Positions 52,029 to 61,769 of a DNA stretch of 64,000 nucleotides are shown here, piece by piece. The stretch covers positions 1,618,501 through 1,682,500 of the forward strand of contig JAMJFZ010001089.1 of the NCBI GenBank assembly GCA_026225945.1, written 5' to 3'. The first letter of the stretch is position 1. Every line of letters starts with the position of its first letter. Source of the DNA: Cricetomys ansorgei (lineage: Eukaryota; Chordata; Mammalia; Rodentia; Nesomyidae). Position numbers and translations under genes: made by a program. The notes beneath the pieces were generated by a model, which saw only the letters and a list, made by a program, of their open reading frames with translations, did no database searches and was not told the DNA's origin.

Positions 52029-52752
52029 TGTTCTAGTTTCCTCTCTGTTGATTTTTAAAATGACCAAAAGCAACTTAAGGGAGGAAAGAATTTATTTGAC
52101 TTACATGTCCAAATCACAGTCTCCTATTGAAGGCAGTCAGGAAAGGCACTCAAGCAGGAGTAGAGTAGTAACTGCTGTGTAGCTCACAAGAACTACAAGG
52201 AAGCATATTCATATGTGCAAACCCTGCGGATCTCAGCAGAGGGAACCACTATCCTGGCCAACACCATACTCGACAGTGGAACTCCCGAGTATCTGAGCTC
52301 AGGTGTTTTTATTGATTCAGAATTCCTCAGGTGTTCTACTGATAGCACGTACAGATCATAAGCAATCAAACATCCCCCACATAAATCCAACACCTGTAGA
52401 TCATGCAAAATGCCAAAACATAGGCAGCCCCTCACGTAACAGTGCACAAGACAATTATTTTAAACACAACTAAAAATAAACTTCTACAACACAGGAGCTG
52501 GAAGCAAAAATCATAGGGGAGCACTGCTTGCTGGCTCACTTGCAGACTCAAAATCAGTTAGCTTTCTTACCACCTCAAGACTATCTGCACAGGGAATGGT
52601 GCTGCCTACAGTGGGCTGGGCCCCTCTCACATCAGTTTTCAATCAAGATTATCCCTAACAGTCCAGTCTAATCTGGGTAATCCCTCAATTGAAACTTCTT
52701 TCTCAGGTGACTCTAGGCTGTGTCAAGTTGACAGTGAAAGCTAATTAGGACA
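52029..52752 (-). mobile_element. ERVL/MaLR-like solo LTR containing an ERVK-like LTR
   Basis: On plus it starts TGTTCTAGTTTCCTCTCTGT, with AAAGCAACTTAAGGGAGGAA, and ends GGCTGTGTCAAGTTGACAGT, GAAAGCTAATTAGGACA. That is the reverse of the rodent LTR starting TGTC...TCAACTTGACAC. The flanking 5 bases are CTGAA (52024-52028) and CTAAA (52753-52757), a target duplication with one change. Without its insert it is about 390 bases. Confidence 0.8.
52161..52491 (-). mobile_element. Solo ERVK-like LTR nested in the older LTR
   Basis: The 331-base insert is flanked by perfect CAGGAG copies (52155-52160 and 52492-52497). Removing it and one copy restores the host LTR text CAAGCAGGAGCTGGAAGC. On the minus strand it starts TGTTGTAGAAGTTTATTTTT and has an AATAAA signal (GAATCAATAAAAACACCTGA). 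A 6-bp duplication is normal for class II/ERVK. The far end is TA where CA is expected, so the boundary or a mutation should be checked. Confidence 0.75.
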
Positions 52753-52847
52753 CTAAAGAAAAACACCATATTCAAACCTTAAAGAAATATAGAGTAAATT
52801 TTAGTCTCAAAATATCTGAGATTATATATAATACGACTTTTAAAGAT

Positions 52848-52866
52848 CTCTCTCTCTCTCTCTCTG
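52848..52866. repeat. (TC)n microsatellite
   Basis: Short TC run ahead of a reversed B4 tail. Confidence 0.85.
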
Positions 52867-52874
52867 TACTAGTA

Positions 52875-53170
52875 TGCATGTGTATACTAGTGTATAAGTG
52901 TGTATGCTGAGTGACTGCAGAGGCCAGAAAATGGTGCTGAGTACCCTTGCCTATCACTCTATTTCTCTGAGACAGGATCGCTCTGTGAACCTGGAGCTTG
53001 TTTTCCCAGATAGTCCCGGTAATCTTCCGGTCTCTGCCTCCCTCGGAGCTGGGGTTATAGGTGTACACGGGGCAGATGATTTATTACATGAGTGTTGGGG
53101 TCAAACTTCCCGTCCTCACAACTGTGCAGCAAGCAATCACTTTAGCCATTGAGCCATCATCTCTCCAGCC
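52875..53170 (-). repeat. B4/RSINE1 SINE
   Basis: The plus strand ends TTTAGCCATTGAGCCATCAT, CTCTCCAGCC, the reversed head. GGTCTCTGCCTCCCTCGGAG, CTGGGGTTATAGGTGTACAC and GAGACAGGATCGCTCTGTGA lie before it. Confidence 0.88.
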
Positions 53171-53220
53171 TCTCTAGTGTGAATTTTAAAACAGAACCAA
53201 GATGATTATATGTTGACTTT

Positions 53221-53298
53221 TTGTGGTTCTGGGCATTGAACTTAGGACCCTCTGCTTATTAGGCAAGTGCTCTATCAGGGAGCTATAGCCTCAGTATT
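53221..53298 (-). repeat. ID SINE
   Basis: TGGTTCTGGGCATTGAACTT, GCTTATTAGGCAAGTGCTCT and ATCAGGGAGCTATAGCCTCA are the reversed ID body. Confidence 0.78.
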
Positions 53299-53299
53299 A

Positions 53300-53432
53300 C
53301 TTGGCTTTCTAATGTTGACACAGCATTACCCAGAGTGGTCTTGAATTCACTGTGTCATCCAAGCAGGATTTGAAATTTCAACTCTCCTGTCTTAGCTTCA
53401 TGAGAAGCATTACAGGACTAGGCCACCAGCCT
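53300..53432 (-). repeat. B1-related SINE, diverged
   Basis: CATTACCCAGAGTGGTCTTG, AATTCACTGTGTCATCCAAG, ACTCTCCTGTCTTAGCTTCA in reverse B1 order. Confidence 0.6.
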
Positions 53433-53444
53433 GACTTTTGATTA

Positions 53445-53492
53445 ATTGGTTGGTTGGTTGCTTGCTTGCTTGCTTGAACGCTTGGTTGGACA
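53445..53492. repeat. (TTGG)n/(TTGC)n microsatellite
   Basis: TTGG units followed by TTGC units with one GAACG break. Confidence 0.85.
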
Positions 53493-53534
53493 GAGTCTTG
53501 CTTAGGTAGTGCAGGCTGTGTTTTAAAATGGGGC

Positions 53535-53630
53535 CTTGCTACGTAGCCTAAGCTGGCCTAGCACTCACTACATAGCCCAGGCTGATCTCAAATTCATGTC
53601 AATCCTCTTACTTCATCGCATTATGTTTTT
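53535..53630 (-). repeat. B1 SINE fragment
   Basis: GGGCCTTGCTACGTAGCCTA, CATAGCCCAGGCTGATCTCA, ATTCATGTCAATCCTCTTAC in reverse B1 order. A shorter echo (GACAGAGTCTTGCTTAGGTA) lies just before it. Confidence 0.7.
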
Positions 53631-53798
53631 TTTTTCCTTTCAACAGTTTGATGTGCAAATAAATGCCTTCTCATCGTGAATTCCCTATTACACATCGTAG
53701 CTATCCGACGGATTCTTGTCAAAATGAACTAAATCAATTTGTTCTCCGTGTCCTTCATTTGTTTGTTGGTTTTTGAGACAAGGTCTAATGTAACCTGG

Positions 53799-54171
53799 TG
53801 TCTTAGTTTCCTCTCTTGTTGCTGCTACAAAATACTGTGACGGAGCAACTTCTGGGAGAAAGGGCTTGTTTTAGCACCTAATTCACAGTACAGTCTATCC
53901 TGGTGGGAAAATCAAGGCAGCAGGAGCTTGAGGCAGCGAGACACATTGTTTGCAGTCAATTTCACAGTCAAAGACAGTGAATGCATGTCTCTCTCTCTCT
54001 CTCTCTCTCTCTCCCTCTCTCTCTCTCTCTCTGTTTATAGAGTCCAGGATCATCTCAGCCAGGGAATAGTACCACAAACAGTGGGGGGTCAATTAACATG
54101 ATCTAGATAATCTTCCACAGGCGCTGCCCAGAGGCTCAGCCTCCCAGAGTTATCCAAATCATCACACTGAG
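53799..54171 (-). mobile_element. Rodent LTR inside a B1
   Basis: TGTCTTAGTTTCCTCTCTTG, GTTGCTGCTACAAAATACTG, CCTGGTGGGAAAATCAAGGC, GGATCATCTCAGCCAGGGAA and TAGATAATCTTCCACAGG follow the reversed rodent LTR order. CCTGG (53794-53798) and TCTGG (54172-54176) may be the target duplication. A TC run at 53987-54032 grew inside it. Confidence 0.65.
53987..54032. repeat. (TC)n microsatellite inside the LTR
   Basis: About 23 TC units with one CCC break. Confidence 0.95.
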
Positions 54172-54424
54172 TCTGGCCTTAAATTTCTGATTCTCCTGCC
54201 TCTATCTGCCAGAGTGCTAGATTACAGGCCTTTGCCACTGCACCTAACTCACACACCATTACAGAATCCTCCAGTTGGAAAGTAATACTAGCCATACGCA
54301 TTTCCACAAATAGTGTTTTCTTGCCTAGAGAATGCCAACATGACAATGCTAAAGATAATGCCAACAGGAACGTCCTTGAGAAGCTTGGAGTTATCAAATC
54401 CTCAAGCAGAAAAAAAAAAAAAAA

Positions 54425-54525
54425 AGCTGGTGTATGGTGGTCTGCATTGATGTCGGCACTCTTGGGACGTAGAGGCAAGTGGATCTCTGAGAGTTCCAGG
54501 CCAGCCAGGACTACATTGTCTTTAA
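54425..54525 (+). repeat. B1-related SINE
   Basis: AGCTGGTGTATGGTGGTCTG, CGGCACTCTTGGGACGTAGA, GAGTTCCAGGCCAGCCAGGA and CTACATTGTC, lacking the tail. An A run lies before it. Confidence 0.78.
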
Positions 54526-54544
54526 CCACAGTAAATACTACTGA

Positions 54545-56185
54545 TTAGTTTTCCATCATTTTTCCAAATCGTAGGAGGTTGTGCTTAGATTTGAAGGGCA
54601 GAATGATCAGGAAAACTGATGTTAAATGGCAAAGGAAAGGAAGACATATTTGAAAGCCTATCTTCCTGGAGTGCATATGCAAAAGCTCTGCTACTGGTAA
54701 AGATTCACTGAATTGGAAAGCATTCAGATCATGCTGGATTTCCATCCCAATTAAGTTTCCTCCTCCCAGGCAGCCGATTTACCAACTCAATATGATAAGT
54801 GTTAATGTTGTCACTTAATAAACATATCTATAATGGTAAAAAAAAATTAAAATATGCTATATATTCCAACTGTTCCCATGGTCTAAATAAGGATTGCTTC
54901 TCAAAATATTAGCTTTATGGAGGACTGTTCCCTTTTCTTTCTAACTGATCTGCCTCTTGGGGATTAAGATATATTAACTAATGGATTTAGTAACACAAAG
55001 CGGTATAACATGCTCTTCGTAGCATGTAAATATCTTCTTCCATTTTGAGGATAACACTGTGCAAGGAAGAGCAAGGAAAACAAGACACTGTGTCTAAAAG
55101 TGGCCTTTTTTTTTTTTTTTACACTAGAAGCCATACTCCAGCAGCTGTTTGTCATGATGAGGCGCCTGTCACTCTCCATTCAAAGCCCCCGAGTAAGCAT
55201 TCACCCATCTACTCTGCCGCAGCGTGTGCTCCTTGGGTGACTTCTCAGAGAGGCAACGGGGCCGGACTAAGCACAACACAACAATGCGTACTCTGCTGGC
55301 TTCGCAGCAATTTACTTTAAGACATTCAGACACAGATTTCATGATAGATCAGAAGATTGTGTTATTGCATAATAACATGACTTTAGCTTAAATACAAGCG
55401 TAGAAATCTATTTTTAAAAATAGATAATGTTCCTAAAATCCAATGAAAATTTCAAAAGAGAGCTTATTCTGCAGCAGAAAGACCTGAGTCCGATGAACCC
55501 ACCCAACACACCGAGACTGAGGCCGTTGGTCACTGTTCAACAACCTGAGTGAAATATGACAGCAAAGCATCACATCTGACTGCCCTCCATGAGCCTTTAT
55601 TGAATGCTGTACTGTGTAGAGCTGACTGTGCTGAACAGGAGTCAGTCATGCTCCAGGAAGGAGACAAGTCAGCTCGGTAAACTGGGTAACTGTCGGAAAG
55701 TTTCATAAAGAGGCTATTTACAAAGGTGTGGGTAGCATTAGGGAAAACAGATGGAGAGAAGGATGGCAGGCTGACATAAGTGGGGAGCCATGTGCTCCTG
55801 AAGAATCGGGGAAGGCTATCCAGCCTGAACTCACCATAAGCAAACAGGGGATGGAACCCCCAGATGTGCATACACTAGTGCCTCCCATTGGCCAAAATCT
55901 CCCTAAAGGCAGAGGGAGGGAAGCCAGTTCAGGCTCCACACTGTCAGCTTCCCAAAGCACCGTCCAGGTGCTCAGAGAAGATGAGAAAGAAGTCTTTAAA
56001 AGCCAATGCTGAATGTGTGCCACTGGAGTGGTTGGGTCACGGGTAGCATTATTACTTTATCATTCATTGTGTGATTTCAACATGTGGCTAGAACGAGGCT
56101 TACTCTGGCCGCTTGTCAGGACTTTCAACCACGCACATGCTCTTCGGCTGTGGTGGGAATCTTTACCTGTGCTTGGTGAACTTTG
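54545..56185. other. Mostly unique sequence
   Basis: AT-rich to about 55100 (T run at 55107-55121), then more balanced. Around 55530-56012 frames of 94-113 codons are open on both strands, with no domain. No exon was supported. Confidence 0.4.
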
Positions 56186-56189
56186 CACT

Positions 56190-56420
56190 CTTGGTCCACA
56201 ATTTCAGTTGGTCCTGAAACCACTGAAACTGTGAGCCGAAATAAACCTTTTCATATGCTGATTACCTCAGGTATCTTGGATATTTGTTATAGCCACAGAA
56301 AGCTGATTTTGTAAAAGGGCAGAGCCCCAATCACCTCTCAAAGGTCCCGTCCCTTGGTATCTCATTGTGGGGATGAATTTCAATATGCTTTGTAGGGGAC
56401 AAACCATATTCAACCCATCT
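56190..56420 (+). repeat. Old MaLR-type LTR end and a further LTR-like piece
   Basis: CACTGAAACTGTGAGCCGAA, ATAAACCTTTTCATATGCTG and TGTTATAGCCACAGAAAGCT are the standard MaLR LTR end. AATCACCTCTCAAAGGTCCC and GGGATGAATTTCAATATGCT then resemble a related LTR in reverse. Confidence 0.55.
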
Positions 56421-56689
56421 GGTTTTATATAACTAGGAAATTCTTCCTTCATCCTATTTGCCTCTGTAGTTGCATGGTTGAACCTGTGTTCATTTCTGTC
56501 CTTTATAAATCCGATCACATGTCCCTACTGCACTGAGGAGCTGGCATTGTTAGATTAACTGTGGGCTTCTGCCCAACCGCTGCTCTGAAGCCCCTGTTAA
56601 AGATGAGCATATACACAAGCATTCCAGCCTCATGCCTGCTAACAGCTCCTGGAAAGACCGTGTTTTCGTGTGAAGCACAATTTCCAGCA

Positions 56690-56770
56690 AGTTGCTCTGA
56701 AACTCCATTTCTTTCCTTATAAAATGAAGATAATAATGGTAGCCTGGAGACTGGTACCAGGACTAATATA
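56690..56770 (+). repeat. MIR SINE fragment
   Basis: ACTCCATTTCTTTCCTTATA, AAATGAAGATAATAATGGTA and GCCTGGAGACTGG follow MIR (ttcctcatctgtaaaatggg, gataataatagtacc). Confidence 0.65.
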
Positions 56771-56911
56771 ATTTCCAAATACTACCCCACACTAAATAGC
56801 CTCTAAATCCCATCTCCTGCTACCACTGATGCACCTTACCCTAGTGGCTATGCATCTGGTTTCAGAACCTTACGTCTATTAACTTTAATGTTAGTAATTT
56901 AAGAAACATTT

Positions 56912-57053
56912 CCCAAAGGGTGTGATGGCACACAGCATTAATCCCAGCACTTGGGAGGAAGAGCAGACAGGAGGATCTCTGTGAGTTCAAAGCCAACCTG
57001 GTCTAGTTAGTGAGTGAGCTACATAGCAAGACACTGTCTCAAGAAAAAAAAAC
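56912..57053 (+). repeat. B1 SINE
   Basis: AGGGTGTGATGGCACACAGC, ATTAATCCCAGCACTTGGGA, GTGAGTTCAAAGCCAACCTG and ACACTGTCTCAAG with an A run. Confidence 0.92.
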
Positions 57054-57059
57054 GTTTTC

Positions 57060-57995
57060 CATGCAATATCACACACCTTGAACATTTATCCGTTTATCTC
57101 TGTCTTCTCGACACCCAGGAGCCATTTGCAAATCTGTGGGACGAGCTGAGACAACTAGAGCCTTCTAGAAGCAAAGATTTACTATGAACCGTAGATTGTC
57201 TTTGCTTCAAATTATTTGTCATTATTTGTCCAAATCCGTGACAGGCTCTAAAGTGAGGGCGACTATGGGATCTCACATACTGGGAGGGCACAGCCAGGAG
57301 TCCTTGTGGACTCCGTGAATCCATCTTCTTGTCTGTGCAGAGCAGGTTTGCGACACACAGCCCTACACAGGCTTGAGCCGCCTGTTGTGGGGAGTAAGAA
57401 TGAGCGCGCATACAGCAGAGAGCAACCAAATCATCCCGCTTGACGCCACTCTAACCTGTGACTTGCTTTCTTCCAGTGTGTTTCTCCCGCCAGCAACCAC
57501 TTCTTTTCCCATGCCCCTTTCTTCAGCTCAAATGAAATTAAAAGTCTCCAGTAACTCCATTTGAAATTGTGTGTAACCTAAGCTCTGAGTAGACATGGAT
57601 TCTTTTTGAATTTTCACTGACAAACTGCTTCCAGCTGCCCTCTGGGGCGGGTCACCACCACAATAAAATACAGTGTTAGGCGGAGGATCTCAGCTGCCAC
57701 CTGGGGGTTCAATGTACTCAATGAATGCTATTTAGCAGAGCCAGCAGTGAACCAGTGACAAATGGTATGTTGACTTTTCCCCGTGTCTGTGGTTTTAGGA
57801 TGGGTTGCTTTCCGTCCTGCTGGCTCTCTCTTCTGAGTTACCAGCCTTTTTCCACGTTTACAGCCTGGTCCTCCCTCTCTTCCCTGCTTCTGGAAGCCAG
57901 CTTTGTGTGACAGAAGCCATTTTTTTTCTTTTCTGCTTACATGGGTCTTACTTGAGATGGCTAACAAATATGGATTTTATAGTTACTGTGTGCTT
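57060..57995. other. Unique, more GC-balanced sequence
   Basis: No repeat recognised. One plus frame from 57805 continues into the AT microsatellite and is a chance frame. Worth a conservation test. Confidence 0.4.
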
Positions 57996-57998
57996 TAA

Positions 57999-58097
57999 AA
58001 TTTATATATATACATACATATATATGTATAATATAATTATTATACATTATATACATATATTGTGTGTTATATTATTATATGTATATATTATATATTA

Positions 58098-58146
<49 letters not shown>
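57999..58146. repeat. (TA)n AT-rich microsatellite
   Basis: TATA, CATA and ATTATA text, ending in about 23 uninterrupted AT units at 58100-58146. Confidence 0.95.
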
Positions 58147-58148
<2 letters not shown>

Positions 58149-58149
58149 A

Positions 58150-60485
58150 GAGAGAATTCTTTCTTCAATTAAACAGCTTCTTCTCAGAGTGTTATCACTT
58201 CACACATGTGAAATAACCAAGAGTTATACTGCTTCCCTCATCTCTGGACACACCCATAAAATGAGGCTTGCTAGTATATGATTAGACATAGTCTGATCCA
58301 CTGCCCAGCCCAACAGCCCCTCTGGCTTCCTCTGCTGAGTTGGACTTTGCCTCAAACTCAGCCCACCGGTCTGCCACCTTGTCCTTGGCCCTGGACTGTT
58401 TCAGAAGCTCCCCTTTTGAGCATGACTCATGAAGTCTGTCCTTTGCTTCCTCCCCAGTGTGCAGCCTTTCTCCTCCATCCTTCCCCGTTCTAAAACATTT
58501 CCGGTTATTTTTTGCTGTGTGTCTTTTCCTGGGGAGATGTGAGCAAACATCTGTTCACCCTAGATAGGGCGCCAACAGCAGTCCAAAAAAATGATCGCAC
58601 CCAAGTCTACCATGTGGTGAGCCGGTGGGTTTGCTGGGGTTAGTTACAAGGGCGTGGGTGGACTCAAAGGCAGCTGCATTGCTAGAAAGCCCAGCCCAGC
58701 TCAGGTGATGAATCACTGATGCTGCTTCCCTTGAGCTTCCTGTACAGCTTGCAGGCAGCCCAGCCCACTGGACAGTCTTTTCTCCCCATCCCCAGCCACT
58801 TTTAGTTCCTATATGATACATTATCTTGTGGCTCTCTGAGCTTTCTGAGTCTTGTACATTACCTGAGCTGCTCTCCTCCCTCCAGAAGTGAACATCTGAA
58901 TTGGGAGGAAATGGCTACACAACACTTTGTTCTCCAAGGCTCTGAGTTCAGACTATTGGCTGAACTGAAACGTGGGTAGATGATAAGAGCCAGGCACTGG
59001 GAAGCACAAGACAAAACAGTTTCAAGGTCCCATAAAAGGAGTTTCTTTTTCACTCCTGCCCAGGACTCTCAGAGAGTCGCTTCCCCTGAAGGCTTGTGGA
59101 GGAATTCCAGAAAGCCTGTGGCTGCCAGGGAATCTCTCTGCTTATGATAGTAAAGAGGCCTGGGAACATTCTTTCTTCAGAGAGACATGAATCAGTCCCT
59201 TCTGCTCATATCAGGGCTCAGGGTGAAACAGCCATTTGAAATATAAAGATGAGTTTCCTACAATCCGAAACAGTCTTGAGGTGATCGATAGACCACTTGC
59301 GGTGTCTCCCCAACCCCATGCCATCTTTTAGTTTAGCAGAAACACAGCAAAAGCTGCTGCTTTCTTACTTCTTCTCCATTCCCTCTTAGGAGCAATTCAA
59401 TTCAAGATACATTTTTTAGTGGCTCTTATATGCCTCCTCCTCACTCCCATACACTAGCTGGGCATGCAGACCCGTAAGTGACAGCACCGAATGAGCAGGA
59501 CAGCAGGAGGTACTTAAAATCCCCAGAACACAAATGTCACTTCTGCAGCATCTTGGTTTCCCAGACGAGGCTCTCTTCGGTGCGGAGGTGCAGCCTAGGT
59601 TAAAGGTCCTAAAGACCTTTGCAACCTGTTCTTGCTCAGTGTTCCGTCAAGGCCCGCAGTCACATGTCCAGACGGTAGAGTCGACATGTGGCACTGGGAG
59701 TGTCACCTGGATCTCAAGCTGGCCTCCCCTCTGCTCCTGGGTCATCATGGTCTCTGTTGAAGGAATTCAGACAAGACACAGAGCAGAGTGTCCAAGATAG
59801 AGTTTATGGAAGAATGAAAAGAGCACATACTCACAGGGCAAGAGTGGCCAGAGACCATAGCGTTGACCTATATTTTTAAGTAGGCTCTATACTATAAAGT
59901 CTCTAGAACAGAGCTTTCTCCGAGAGGTTCCTTCCTATGTGAGTGGTTGACAGAACCATTTGGATTCATTCTTAAGGGAGTGCACAATGGTACGTCTTTG
60001 TTCCTTACCAGAAAGCCTCCAGCTAGACAGCTAATCTCATGATCTTTCAGGCAGTTCAGAATGTCAAGTCTCCACCCAGGGCCAGAGACACAGTTCAGAT
60101 CCCATTTCTTTGACCAGTGATCAGAGTCCAGTACTTCTAGTTCCTGATTTTAACAAGCTGCTGATTGAGGGAGAAGAGGTCCATCCTCCATGGCCTTCAA
60201 GTCTGCTAATACCTAAACCATCTGCCTAACAGGAGTACAAAACTTAAATCCAGATTTCCATCTCCTGCCACCTCCCCAGACCTCCGGTCCATCTAAAGCT
60301 CAGACGGGCTGGGATCACTCCCTAGATTCTTCGTTGTTTCAGAGTAAGAAATGAATATTTGTCATGCTTTGACATGTAGTCTAACAGGTCTAACATATCC
60401 AAATATTGAAGGTTTATCCTTCAAGAAATTAGAAATTTTATTATGAAAAAAAATACTACAATCATCTTTTGTTTGTCACTCAAAG
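58150..60485. other. Longest repeat-poor block
   Basis: About 2.3 kb without a recognised rodent SINE, LINE or LTR. It contains several short frames with no domains. Coding exons may hide here, but I could not pair splice sites with an open frame. Confidence 0.45.
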
Positions 60486-60489
60486 ACCT

Positions 60490-60550
60490 GCTCAGGCCTC
60501 TGGCACATTCAAAGGAAATGCTCTACCATAGGGCTACATCCCCAACCCCA
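60490..60550 (-). repeat. ID SINE
   Basis: Plus text CTCAGGCCTCTGGCACATTC, AAAGGAAATGCTCTACCATA and GGGCTACATCCCCAACCCCA is the reversed ID body. Confidence 0.75.
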
Positions 60551-60689
60551 GTCAGCTTTGACTATTGGGTTTAAAGAGTGGTTATAATAATGCAGACAAC
60601 CTGAAATGGGCAAAAGTCTCAGAAGTTGTCTATTTTGAAAGCACTCAGTTATTTTATCCTAGTAAGTACAATTTAAAATCTTATTTGTT

Positions 60690-60890
60690 TTATTTTATGT
60701 GTGTAGGTGTTTTGCCTGCCTGTTTGTCTGTGCACCATGTGCACACCCGGCACACTCAGAGGCTAGAAGAGGGTATCAGATCCTTCATAATTGGAGTCAC
60801 AGACAGTTGTAAACCACCACCTAGGTGCTAGGAATCAAAACCAGGTCCTCTGAAATAACAGCCAGTGCTCTTAGCAGCTGAGCAATGTTA
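60690..60890 (-). repeat. B2 SINE
   Basis: TGTGTAGGTGTTTTGCCTGC, GCACACTCAGAGGCTAGAAG, GGAGTCACAGACAGTTGTAA, CAAAACCAGGTCCTCTGAAA and TAGCAGCTGAGCAATGTTAC, a complete reversed B2. Confidence 0.92.
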
Positions 60891-60894
60891 CTCG

Positions 60895-61550
60895 AGGGAG
60901 GCATACGATCTATAACGTAGAGGCAGATTGGCGGTGACACGGTGGAGCTAGCTCGAGATTAAAAGTGCCTGCCGAAGGTAAACTAGAGAACTGGTCCGGG
61001 GCTGGACTCCATGTTTCCCTAAGATTCTGTAACTAGACAATATGATTTATAAATCTCCAAAGTAGTGAAGAAAAGAGCTAAGCTGCCTTCAACTCCTGGG
61101 TCGACGCCAAGAGCCAAAGAAACTCGTAGATTATGCATTTCCTATTTGCAATCCCCTGGAATTGGTAGTCAAATTGCTAGCACAATTTGAAATAATTTGC
61201 CTGTGCTGGGATGGAGGACAGTGTCCCCAAAACCAAAATAAATGAGAAAAATGACAAAGCTGTTGATTTAAGGAGTTTAAAGTCCAGTCAGAGCTGCAAC
61301 CCAATGCAGACTGCTGGGACAGTACAAAGAGCACCCTTGCTGAGCCACCCTGGGGAGCAGTGGAGAACTAAAAAGAAAACCAGTAGCTCCCGAGGGCAAG
61401 GACAGTTTGTCTAGCCTTGGGCACTGGAAGAGGAAAGTGCCCGAAGTGCACACTATACAGAGAGGAAGAAGAGTAGGCTCTGTGACACGATCCACCAAAA
61501 GTGTGACACGTCATTGAGCACATTGCTGGAGATGGGACTAGAAATGAAGG
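60895..61550. other. Unassigned sequence
   Basis: No repeat family recognised. The text GCTGGGATGGAGGACAGTGT at 61206 starts a 67-codon frame without a domain. Confidence 0.4.
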
Positions 61551-61554
61551 ATTA

Positions 61555-61765
61555 GTTGCCAGGGATCCGGCTCAAGTTGATAGCGTGCTTGCTTCGCATG
61601 CACAAGACTAGGGGTTCCATCACCAATGGCACGTTATACCAGGCATGTGTGTGCGTGGCTCCAATCCCAGTACTCCAGAGATGGAAACTAGAGAATCGGA
61701 AGTCCAAGATCATCTGCAGGTGTGTACCAAATTCAAAGCCAGCCTGAGATGCCCCATCTCAAAGG
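61555..61765 (+). repeat. ID_B1 or B4-type fusion SINE
   Basis: An ID-like head (GGCTCAAGTTGATAGCGTGC, TTGCTTCGCATGCACAAGAC, GGGGTTCCATCACCAATGGC) is followed by a B1-like body (GGCATGTGTGTGCGTGGCTC, CAATCCCAGTACTCCAGAGA, TTCAAAGCCAGCCTGAGATG). Confidence 0.68.
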
Positions 61766-61769
61766 AGAC

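Larger units (their letters stand above)
53770..54245 (-). repeat. B1 SINE split by an LTR
   Basis: The B1 tail half (TTTTTGAGACAAGGTCTAAT, GTAACCTGG) stops at about 53798. The other half (CTGGCCTTAAATTTCTGATT, CTCCTGCCTCTATCTGCCAG, AGTGCTAGATTACAGGCC) resumes at about 54173. They join into one reversed B1. Confidence 0.72.

Noticed and set aside
55530..56023. Overlapping frames of 94-113 codons on both strands
   Set aside because: No domain, no splice sites and no codon preference that favours one strand.
57805..58281. 158-codon frame, the second longest on the plus strand, with membrane-like segments
   Set aside because: The second half is the translated AT microsatellite (Tyr/Ile repeats); the first half has no known domain.
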